This document shows, one piece after another, positions 1 to 5,695 of a stretch of 12,911 bases of DNA. The position numbers were made by a program, and so were the translations under genes. Numbering within the stretch: position 1 is the stretch's first letter; each line of letters begins with the position of its first letter. Under the pieces are notes generated by a model, which had not been told where the DNA came from, did no database searches, and worked only from the letters and a program-made list of their open reading frames with translations. The stretch comes from Clostridiales bacterium (GTDB lineage: Bacteria; Bacillota; Clostridia; Oscillospirales; Oscillospiraceae), in NCBI GenBank assembly GCA_017577345.1, contig PITX01000013.1, positions 1 through 12,911 of the forward strand, written 5' to 3'.

Positions 1-140
1 CCAGCAAAGCGATTGCCCATCGGAGAGGAAGCGCAACGGAATGATTGAGCTTTGCCGCTTGCGGCGAAGCGAAGAATATGCAGTTTGCGCTGACGAAGTT
101 GCGCAGTAAGTCAAAATCCTTGCGAAATAAGCGTCCCCTC
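1..140. other. Left edge, no confident gene
   Basis: No gene can be supported. Frame 1 is open from the window edge to a TGA at 46-48, so it could be the last 15 codons of a plus-strand gene, but frames 2 and 3 are also open at the edge and nothing chooses between them. A small inverted repeat, TGCGC (86-90) with GCGCA (101-105), followed by GTCAAAATC (110-118), resembles a worn hairpin-plus-connector module like the better copies at 294-360 and 8149-8215. Confidence 0.3.
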
Positions 141-274
141 TGTCATTCCGAGCGAGCGAAGCGAGCGTGGGAATCCGTCCGTAACAGATTTCAGATTTTT
201 ACCGTATATCGGAAACGCTCAAAATCTGCAAGGGACAGATTGCCACGGTTTGCTCCGCAAACCTCGCAATGACA
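141..274 (+). repeat. 134-bp interspersed repeat, copy 1
   Basis: The element begins TGTCATTCCGAG and ends CTCGCAATGACA, which are near-perfect terminal inverted repeats of each other. It aligns without gaps to the reverse complement of 8361-8494, also 134 bp, at about 98 of 134 positions by hand count. The inner core ATTTCAGA and TACCGTATATCGG is conserved. Near the right end sits a 7-bp stem with a 3-nt loop (GGTTTGC-TCC-GCAAACC), whose sequence is wholly different in the other copy although the stem is kept. No coding capacity is evident, so it looks like a MITE- or REP-like non-autonomous element. Confidence 0.8.
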
Positions 275-293
275 CCGATAGCCGCTCACTCTG

Positions 294-323
294 ATTTTGA
301 CGGTTACGGACTTTTTTGACAGT
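294..323 (+). repeat. 30-bp connector repeat, copy 1
   Basis: This 30-bp segment (starts ATTTTGACGG, ends TTTTTTGACAGT) matches the reverse complement of 8186-8215 at 27 of 30 positions. It lies between the 134-bp repeat and a perfect hairpin, the same order as at the second locus. Confidence 0.7.
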
Positions 324-327
324 CTGG

Positions 328-364
328 AAACCGGCGTGACCGCAATGGTCACGCCGGTTTTGTC
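328..364 (+). terminator. Strong hairpin terminator
   Basis: A perfect 14-bp stem (AAACCGGCGTGACC at 328-341, partner at 347-360) closes a 5-nt loop, GCAAT, and is followed on the plus strand by TTTTGTCTTCTG. The minus-strand side lacks a good T-run, so it terminates plus-strand transcripts best. It also lies about 80 bp past the stop of the minus-strand peptidase gene and could act in both directions. Confidence 0.6.
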
Positions 365-438
365 TTCTGTATTTTGTGGGGCAAAATCCGATGCTCGTTA
401 TGACTGTGGACAATGAAAAGGCTTCTCAATCAGTGGGA

Positions 439-1296
439 TCAACTGCGATTGTTATGTGTTCCACGATGCGGGCTCAGCCCTGCACTCCTGGCAGCAAATC
501 CGCAATACCCTTGGTCGAACAGCTCCTTCAGTCGTAGGATTCCACCGCTTTGCCACTGCCGCCCGAGATAGATTAAACCACACATAGCGGCATATTTGTC
601 GTAGTAGTTACCAAAGCTGGCCTCATATACATATTGTTTTTGCTTTTCAGGAGAATTCTCTCGCAGTGCATCTTTCATCTTGAAAACAGACGCATCATAA
701 ATATCCGTCAGTTTTTCTCCGTCCCACGAAACCGTATTGATTTCTTGTCCATTATATGACACGAGATGCGCAAATCCCTCGTTAAATGTAATCGCGTCTA
801 ATTGATCTATGTATCCGCCCTGCATTTCCAAGCATTCAATGTCAGGAAACTTTTTCCCTACCATCACATGGAACAATTCATGTGTCAGAAAATTCTGAGA
901 AATATCGGATAGCGGCATCAAGTCCAAATACTTTTCCCAACACAGAAGGTCGAAAATTATATGATGCTTCCCGTCAGGCGCTTGTCTGACGCTGGCATCA
1001 TGGGGCTCTGGCAATCCCACAACCAGATCCATGGTTGCTTCTTCCAGAAATCCGCGCCAATTCTCCGTCAATGCTTCCCATATCGGAACATTGCAAGGGA
1101 CAAACGTGCTTGCATGGGTGATAATTTCCTCTTTTATACGGGAAACAACCTCGCACTTCGCTTCTGCTGCCGGCGGCGCATGAAAAATACTTCCAACACC
1201 GTCTTCTATTCGACCAGTATAAAGCCACATGGAGGAAAACCTGCTTATATCTTCCGAATCCAAATAGGCATCCACAATAGTTGTATCAATTTTCAT
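439..1296 (-). CDS. Putative zinc-dependent peptidase
   Basis: I place the start at 1296, giving 285 residues. Residues HELFH at 139-143 form a HExxH zinc-binding motif, and NEGFAH about 30 residues later supplies E173 as a candidate third ligand, an arrangement typical of gluzincin metallopeptidases. There is no signal peptide or membrane segment, so the product is probably cytosolic. The start is chosen because an AGGGAG ribosome site (1305-1310) lies 8 nt before this ATG, and because the longer frame (ATG at 1341) would begin inside the promoter at 1332-1360. The family could not be named with certainty; it resembles predicted zinc peptidases of the DUF5700 type. The substrate is unknown. 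The gene stands alone between its own promoter and the repeat region. Confidence 0.6.
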   Translation of the reverse strand: MKIDTTIVDAYLDSEDISRFSSMWLYTGRIEDGVGSIFHAPPAAEAKCEVVSRIKEEIITHASTFVPCNVPIWEALTENWRGFLEEATMDLVVGLPEPHDASVRQAPDGKHHIIFDLLCWEKYLDLMPLSDISQNFLTHELFHVMVGKKFPDIECLEMQGGYIDQLDAITFNEGFAHLVSYNGQEINTVSWDGEKLTDIYDASVFKMKDALRENSPEKQKQYVYEASFGNYYDKYAAMCGLIYLGRQWQSGGILRLKELFDQGYCGFAARSAGLSPHRGTHNNRS

Positions 1297-1331
1297 GTTA
1301 TCCGCTCCCTCAGCCTTGACCTTTTGAAAAA

Positions 1332-1360
1332 ATTGTACCATTGAAGATCGGCGCAGTCAA
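1332..1360 (-). promoter_or_regulatory. Promoter of the putative zinc peptidase
   Basis: Minus strand: -35 TTGACT (1355-1360), 17-bp spacer, -10 TACAAT (1332-1337). Predicted transcription start is near 1325, downstream of the ATG at 1341, which rules that ATG out as the start on this transcript. Confidence 0.65.
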
Positions 1361-1438
1361 TCACCCTGCTTTTGAGCAGAAAGGAGGCAACTTCCTTACG
1401 AAGTGCATCTTTCGTGCAGCCTGTTTTTTGGGGTAGTA

Positions 1439-1810
1439 TCAGATTTCCGCGATCACTTCCACCTCGACCAGTGCGCCCTTCGGCAATGCCGCAACAGCGA
1501 CACAGCTTCTGGCGGGGTTGCCGGTGAAATACTTGGCGTAAACCGCATTGAACGCGGCAAAGTCGCTCATGTCTTTCAGGAAGCAGAGCGTCTTGACCGC
1601 TTTGGCAAAGGAGCTGCCCGCCGCATTCAGCACCGCATCCAGATTTTTCATGACCTGCTCGGTCTGTCCGGTGATATCCTGCGCGGCAAATTCCCCCGTC
1701 TTCGGGTCAATGGGGATCTGACCGGATGTGTAGACCAGATCGCCGACCTTCATCGCCTGCGAATACGGGCCGATGGCTGCCGGTGCATTTTCGGTAAAAA
1801 TTTTTTCCAT
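1439..1810 (-). CDS. ridA: RidA family enamine/imine deaminase
   Basis: A 123-residue protein, full length for the RidA/YjgF/UK114 family. RidA hydrolyses reactive enamine and imine intermediates (for example 2-aminoacrylate made by PLP enzymes) to keto acids and ammonia, and acts as a cytosolic trimer. Visible family features are GPYSQA near residue 14 (Y17), TSGQIP at 28-33, and NPARSCV with R101, the equivalent of the arginine that binds the substrate carboxylate in active members; the end VEVEVIAE carries the usual acidic residues. R101 argues for a true RidA rather than an inactive Rid subgroup. A GGAGGG site (1819-1824) lies 8 nt before the ATG. The gene is monocistronic from its own promoter, 65 bp after the CarD-family gene. 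Confidence 0.93.
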   Translation of the reverse strand: MEKIFTENAPAAIGPYSQAMKVGDLVYTSGQIPIDPKTGEFAAQDITGQTEQVMKNLDAVLNAAGSSFAKAVKTLCFLKDMSDFAAFNAVYAKYFTGNPARSCVAVAALPKGALVEVEVIAEI

Positions 1811-1816
1811 AGTAAT

Positions 1817-1862
1817 AACCCTCCGCTAGCGTTTTCTATATCATAACGCAATACGGAGGGTT
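1817..1862 (-). promoter_or_regulatory. Hairpin over the ridA promoter and ribosome site
   Basis: AACCCTCCG (1817-1825) is the exact inverse of CGGAGGGTT (1854-1862), with an inner 5-bp pair, GCGTT/AACGC (1829-1833 with 1845-1849). One side contains the ridA SD, the other lies in the promoter spacer. RNA started at the ridA promoter has only the SD side; read-through RNA from the CarD-family gene has both sides and could hide the SD. No T-run follows, so it is not a classical terminator. Confidence 0.4.
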
Positions 1863-1868
1863 TGTCAA
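1840..1868 (-). promoter_or_regulatory. Promoter of ridA
   Basis: Minus strand: consensus -35 TTGACA (1863-1868), 17-bp spacer, -10 TATGAT (1840-1845). It lies just after the CarD-family stop codon. Confidence 0.75.
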
Positions 1869-1875
1869 ATCCTGC

Positions 1876-2376
1876 TTATTCTTCTATTCTGCTGCGGATG
1901 TACTCCGGCACCTCGCGCTGCTTGATGCCCAATACAACGGAAAATTCATCGTCAAGGAGTTTCTCCGCATCGCGGAGCATCTGCTCATCGTTCGTGCGCA
2001 GACGCTTTCCGCAGGTCTGCAAATTCTGACGGCGGATATACAGCGTGCGCACCATGCCCAAAAGCTCACGGCGGTCTGCGCTGAGCAGGATCCGCTGATA
2101 TTCCGCCTTGCGCTCCGCGGCATCCTCGATCCAGTCCTCATCCTCCCGATTGACTTCCTCGATCATGCTGTTGATCTGCTCCACGGTAAGCAGCGGACGC
2201 ATTCTGGAAACCAGCAGCTCATTCTGCGTCGGGACAAACACAGTGGAGCCTTCCCGATAGACCGGGCGCAGGACATAGTACTCCGCTTTCTCCCGGCTGA
2301 TTCTCATTTCACATATTTCTTCGATACGGCAGACGCCTTCCGTGCCGTAGAATACGGTTTCACCGACCTGATACAT
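1876..2376 (-). CDS. CarD/CdnL-family transcription regulator
   Basis: A 166-residue protein with the two-part CarD layout: an N-terminal RNA-polymerase-interaction domain (about 1-60, beginning YQVGETVFYGTEGVCRIEEI, with Y-V-L-R-P and VFVPT strands) and a helical C-terminal domain (about 65-166). W82, in a D-W-I segment, is at the place of the tryptophan that wedges into the -10 region in characterised CarD proteins. The family binds the RNA polymerase beta subunit and alters open-complex stability, especially at rRNA promoters. The usual length and the absence of helicase domains exclude Mfd. The SD AAGGAG lies 8 nt before the ATG. It has its own promoter and is isolated from the copper ATPase by a terminator. 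The regulated genes cannot be told from sequence. Confidence 0.88.
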   Translation of the reverse strand: MYQVGETVFYGTEGVCRIEEICEMRISREKAEYYVLRPVYREGSTVFVPTQNELLVSRMRPLLTVEQINSMIEEVNREDEDWIEDAAERKAEYQRILLSADRRELLGMVRTLYIRRQNLQTCGKRLRTNDEQMLRDAEKLLDDEFSVVLGIKQREVPEYIRSRIEE

Positions 2377-2410
2377 GCTCCGTTCTCCTTCCGCTATTTT
2401 TTATACTCCC

Positions 2411-2440
2411 ATTATACCAGATTTTCAGAAGAAATGTCAA
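2411..2440 (-). promoter_or_regulatory. Promoter of the CarD-family gene
   Basis: Minus strand: -35 TTGACA (2435-2440), 18-bp spacer, consensus -10 TATAAT (2411-2416). Confidence 0.75.
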
Positions 2441-2460
2441 AGCAAAATTCCGTAAAAATT

Positions 2461-2503
2461 TATAAAAATATCCCTCTGTACAACTTTTCTGCTGTACAGA
2501 GGG
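2461..2503 (-). terminator. Rho-independent terminator after copA
   Basis: The perfect 11-bp stem CCCTCTGTACA (2472-2482) / TGTACAGAGGG (2493-2503) has a 10-nt loop. On the minus strand it is followed by ATATTTTTATAAATTTTT. It starts 7 bp after the copA stop and separates copA from the CarD-family promoter. Confidence 0.85.
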
Positions 2504-2509
2504 GATTTT

Positions 2510-2701
2510 TTATTCGATGACCTGATAGCCTGCGTCGATCACAGCCTGCTTCAGTGCCGCAGGGTCAGCGCTTCCGGTCACGCACGCGCATTTGTCCTCT
2601 AAGCTGACCTCGACCGTTTCCACGCCTGCCACCGCCTTCAGTGCCTTTTCCACGGCAGCCCGGCAGTGCGAACACATCATGCCCTCAATTTTAATTGTCA
2701 T
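2510..2701 (-). CDS. Possible internally initiated CopZ-like copper chaperone
   Basis: The last 63 residues of the copper ATPase form a complete heavy-metal-associated domain beginning MTIKIEGMMCSHC, with the metal-binding cysteines at positions 10 and 13 of the short product. The in-frame ATG at 2699-2701 is preceded, 7 nt away, by AAAGGAGA (2709-2716), an SD as good as those of the true genes here. Separate production of a soluble chaperone from the same mRNA is therefore plausible. This is inference: the ribosome site could be a relic of an ancestral copA-copZ pair that fused. Confidence 0.4.
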   Translation of the reverse strand: MTIKIEGMMCSHCRAAVEKALKAVAGVETVEVSLEDKCACVTGSADPAALKQAVIDAGYQVIE

Positions 2702-4891
2702 TGCTTTTTCTCCTTTCGGGATCGTCAAAAGTTTCGGTCGGAATGAACGCAGCCGCAGGGCGTTGCTGACCACGCAGACGGAGCTGAAGCTCATGGCGGC
2801 AGCTCCGATCATCGGGTTGAGCAGACCGAGTGCGGCAACGGGAATTCCGATGGTGTTATAGAAAAATGCCCAGAATAAATTCATTTTGATATTGCGGATG
2901 GTTGCACGGCTCAGGGCGATCGCCGTCACCACATCCGTCGGATCGCTTCGCATCAGGACGATGTCCGCCGCTACAATGGCGATATCCGTTCCCGCGCCGA
3001 TGGCGATGCCGACATCGGCACGCACCAGTGCAGGCGCATCATTGATGCCGTCGCCGACCATAGCGACCCTGCGTCCGTTTGCCTGCAGGTCGGCAATTTC
3101 TTTTTCCTTGTTGGCGGGCAGTACCTCCGCGCTGATTTCGTCAATGCCGAGCCTGTCTGCGATCTTCTGCGCTGTGGCACGGTTGTCACCGGTCAGCATT
3201 TTGACCTTCAAATGCAGGGAATGCAGGGTCTGCACGGCAGTCTTTGCCGTTTTTTTCTCCGCATCTGCCATGGAAAGCACTCCGAGATATTCCCCCCTTG
3301 CGCCGCAGAACAGGAGCGTTCCGTCCGGAAGCGGCTGTGCAGGGATCGTGACACCGTTTTCCTCCAAATAGGCGCGGTTGCCGCAGAACCAGTCCCTGCC
3401 GTCCAGACGGCAGGTAATGCCTTTGCCCGGCACTGCTTCAAAGTGCTCCGGCGTGGGTAGAATGATACCGCGCTTCTCACATTCTGCGACCGCTGCTGCC
3501 GCAATCGGGTGCTCCGAATACTGCTCCATGGCTCCGACGACCGTCAACAGGCGTTTCGGCTGTTCGGCACACACCTGCGTGACAAACAGCTTTCCCTCCG
3601 TCAGTGTTCCCGTCTTGTCCATGACGACCGTATCGACACAGTGCAGAGTTTCCAGTGCCTCTGCCGAACGAATTAAAATGCCGAACTTCGCGCCACGCCC
3701 CGTGCCGACCATAATGGCGACCGGCGTTGCCAGTCCCAGCGCACACGGGCAGGAGATCACCAAGACGGAGATCGCCGCAGAGAGTGCAAAGGGAAGCGGT
3801 CTGCCCAGAAGCATCCAAACAGCAAAGGTCACAAGCGCGATCCCGATGACAACGGGGACAAACACCCCTGCCACCTGATCCGCCAGGCGGGAGATCGGTG
3901 CCTTGGAGCTGCCTGCCTCCTCGACCAGCCGGATCATCTGCGCAAGGGTCGTATCCTCGCCCACCTTATCGGCGCGGAAGGTCAGCACGCCCGTCTGATT
4001 CATCGCAGCAGCGGCAAGCCCGTCCCCTGCGGTCTTGTGCACGGGCAGGCTTTCCCCCGTCAGTGCACTCTCGTCCACATCGGACTCGCCCTCCAGCACC
4101 GTGCCGTCCACCGGGATCCGCATGCCGGGTCGTACCTGCACGCACTCGCCCTGCCGCACCTGTGCGGTCGGCACCTGTATCCACACGCCGTCACGCTCGA
4201 CCAGTGCCGTCTGCGGAGAAAGGTCCATCAGCGCGGTGATCGCCTCGCCGGTCTTTCCCTTGGAGCGGGTCTCAAAGAACTTTCCGAGCGTCACAAGCGT
4301 CAGGATCATGGCGGCTGACTCAAAATATAAATCATCGGCAGGTCTGCCGAGAATGAGCTGTACGGTCACGACGATGCCGTAGACCAGTGCCGCGCCCGAG
4401 CCGACGGCAATGAGCGTATCCATATTGGGCGCACCGTGCAGCAGGGTCTTCACGCCCTTTGTGTAATAGGTGCGGTTGACAATCACCACGGGCAGGGTCA
4501 GCGCAAACTGCACCAGTGCGCCGAGCACCGTCCCGTGCAGCTCGTGCGTCAGCGGCAGTCCGAGCATGTGTCCCATGGAGAAATACATCAGAATAATTAG
4601 TAACGGGACGGAAACATACAGGCGCAGCTTCATGCTCTTGAGTGCCGCATCCTGTGCTTTGTTTTCCCGCGGTGCATTCTGCGTCAGCCGTTCCGCACCG
4701 TAGCCTGCCGACACCACTGCGGCGATGATCTGCTCCGATGAAAGATGCGTTTCATCGTATTCGATCTCCATCAGCCCCGCAAGCAGGTTGACCTCGGAGG
4801 ACTTCACTCCCTCTAATTTTTCCGTCACTCGCTGCACTCTGGCGGAGCAGGCGGCACAGCTCATGTCCGTCACACGATAGCGTTCCTTCAT
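2510..4891 (-). CDS. copA: Copper-exporting P-type ATPase with fused C-terminal CopZ-like domain
   Basis: A 793-residue P1B-1 ATPase that uses ATP to move Cu(I) out of the cytosol across the membrane. Domains in order: N-terminal heavy-metal-associated domain with CAAC at 12-15; transmembrane helices from about 90; actuator TGES at 278-281; CPC in the ion path at 381-383; phosphorylation loop DKTGT with D425; HP at 461-462; hinge GDGIND at 613-618; then YN (678-679) and M700 with the following serines, the Cu(I) signature of the last two helices. After the last helix a second metal-binding domain (about 731-793, CSHC at 740-743) is appended; most CopA proteins carry such domains only at the N-terminus. 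The SD GGAGGTGATC is 7 nt upstream when measured from GGAGG. No CsoR or CopY gene, and no clear CopY box, is in the window. Confidence 0.95.
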   Translation of the reverse strand: MKERYRVTDMSCAACSARVQRVTEKLEGVKSSEVNLLAGLMEIEYDETHLSSEQIIAAVVSAGYGAERLTQNAPRENKAQDAALKSMKLRLYVSVPLLIILMYFSMGHMLGLPLTHELHGTVLGALVQFALTLPVVIVNRTYYTKGVKTLLHGAPNMDTLIAVGSGAALVYGIVVTVQLILGRPADDLYFESAAMILTLVTLGKFFETRSKGKTGEAITALMDLSPQTALVERDGVWIQVPTAQVRQGECVQVRPGMRIPVDGTVLEGESDVDESALTGESLPVHKTAGDGLAAAAMNQTGVLTFRADKVGEDTTLAQMIRLVEEAGSSKAPISRLADQVAGVFVPVVIGIALVTFAVWMLLGRPLPFALSAAISVLVISCPCALGLATPVAIMVGTGRGAKFGILIRSAEALETLHCVDTVVMDKTGTLTEGKLFVTQVCAEQPKRLLTVVGAMEQYSEHPIAAAAVAECEKRGIILPTPEHFEAVPGKGITCRLDGRDWFCGNRAYLEENGVTIPAQPLPDGTLLFCGARGEYLGVLSMADAEKKTAKTAVQTLHSLHLKVKMLTGDNRATAQKIADRLGIDEISAEVLPANKEKEIADLQANGRRVAMVGDGINDAPALVRADVGIAIGAGTDIAIVAADIVLMRSDPTDVVTAIALSRATIRNIKMNLFWAFFYNTIGIPVAALGLLNPMIGAAAMSFSSVCVVSNALRLRSFRPKLLTIPKGEKAMTIKIEGMMCSHCRAAVEKALKAVAGVETVEVSLEDKCACVTGSADPAALKQAVIDAGYQVIE

Positions 4892-4940
4892 CCGATCACC
4901 TCCCCGGTAGCGTCTGATATTTCGCAGTTTTTATACTGAT

Positions 4941-4969
4941 ACTATAGCATTTTTAAGGGAATAAAACAA
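4941..4969 (-). promoter_or_regulatory. Likely promoter of copA
   Basis: Minus strand: -35 TTGTTT (4964-4969), 17-bp spacer, -10 TATAGT (4941-4946). The weak -35 would suit an activated or repressed promoter, but no operator of a known copper regulator is recognisable. Confidence 0.45.
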
Positions 4970-4977
4970 GCCTCGTC

Positions 4978-5006
4978 TTGCTTTTTTGCCCGGTCTTCGA
5001 TATGAT
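4978..5006 (+). promoter_or_regulatory. Promoter of the RluA-type gene
   Basis: Plus strand: -35 TTGCTT (4978-4983), 17-bp spacer, -10 TATGAT (5001-5006). It is arranged back to back with the copA promoter. Confidence 0.55.
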
Positions 5007-5029
5007 AGAAGAAAAACGGAGGTGCTACG

Positions 5030-5641
5030 GTGCCGGACAATGTTACGATTCTTTTTGAAGACGAAGCCCTGCTGGTCTGCGTGAAGCCGCGCGGTCTGCT
5101 CTCGGCAAAGGATGCCTCCGGCAAGCCCTCGGTCACGGATTCTCTTCCCGATGGTGTCTATCCGGTTCACCGTCTGGATCGGGAGGCAGTCGGACTGATG
5201 GTCTTTGCAAAGACCGCCGCCTGCGCCGCTTTTTTGTCCGAAGCAATGGGAAAGACAGTGCAGAAGGAATATCTTGCCCTCTGTGAGGGGCAGCCCGAAG
5301 AACGCGGTGCGCTGACTGACCTTTTGTACCACGACCGCGTGAAAAACAAGACCTATGTCGTCAGACGAAAACGCGGCGGCGTGCGGGAGGCGCGGCTTTC
5401 CTACGAAGTCCTGCACGGCGGGGAGACCTCTCTGCTCCATGTGCTTCTGCACACCGGCCGCACGCATCAGATCCGCGTACAGTTTGCCTCCCGCGGCTAT
5501 CCGCTCTGCGGCGACCGCAAATACGGTGCGAAAAGCGGTGGGGCGTTACAGCTCTATGCATGGCGGCTGACCTTCCCGCACCCCGACGGCAGAAAAATGT
5601 CCTTTGAGCTTCCGCCGGAACTTCTCGATTTTCCCTTGTAA
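5030..5641 (+). CDS. RluA-family RNA pseudouridine synthase, short form
   Basis: A 203-residue protein that should convert specific uridines of rRNA or tRNA to pseudouridine. Motif II, VHRLDREAVGLMVFAKT, places the catalytic aspartate at D50; TGRTHQIRVQ (142-151) followed by GYPLCGDRKYG (156-166) is the standard C-terminal RluA signature. There is no N-terminal S4 RNA-binding domain and the protein is short for the family, so it is a catalytic-domain-only member; the target base cannot be assigned. It begins with GTG at 5030, supported by GGAGG (5018-5022) 7 nt upstream. Its stop codon overlaps the -35 box of the murC promoter, and it is probably partly co-transcribed with murC and the dehydrogenase behind it. 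Confidence 0.88.
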   Translation: MPDNVTILFEDEALLVCVKPRGLLSAKDASGKPSVTDSLPDGVYPVHRLDREAVGLMVFAKTAACAAFLSEAMGKTVQKEYLALCEGQPEERGALTDLLYHDRVKNKTYVVRRKRGGVREARLSYEVLHGGETSLLHVLLHTGRTHQIRVQFASRGYPLCGDRKYGAKSGGALQLYAWRLTFPHPDGRKMSFELPPELLDFPL

Positions 5642-5664
5642 TCATTCCCAATGTGTCATATAAT
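5636..5664 (+). promoter_or_regulatory. Promoter of murC
   Basis: Plus strand: -35 TTGTAA (5636-5641), 17-bp spacer, consensus -10 TATAAT (5659-5664). The -35 box includes the TAA stop of the RluA-type gene. Confidence 0.6.
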
Positions 5665-5695
5665 ATAGGTTGAAATTTGCATAGGAGGCTTTTCT

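Noticed and set aside
45-272. Plus-strand frame of 75 codons over the first repeat
   Set aside because: It translates the repeat element and its hairpins; no SD and a composition dominated by arginine, lysine and serine.
141-274. Insertion sequence with transposase
   Set aside because: Terminal inverted repeats exist, but the element has only 134 bp and no open frame, so at most it is non-autonomous.
1376-1440. Terminator between ridA and the peptidase gene
   Set aside because: Only a 5-bp stem (CTGCT/AGCAG) without a T-run is visible; too weak to report.
4892-5029. CopY or CsoR operator between copA and the RluA-type gene
   Set aside because: No TACANNTGTA box and no GC-rich CsoR-type palindrome could be found; the AT-rich partial repeats there are too weak to call.
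4931-5467. Minus-strand frame of 178 codons opposite the RluA-type gene
   Set aside because: No ribosome site or family signal, and it overlaps a gene with clear RluA motifs.
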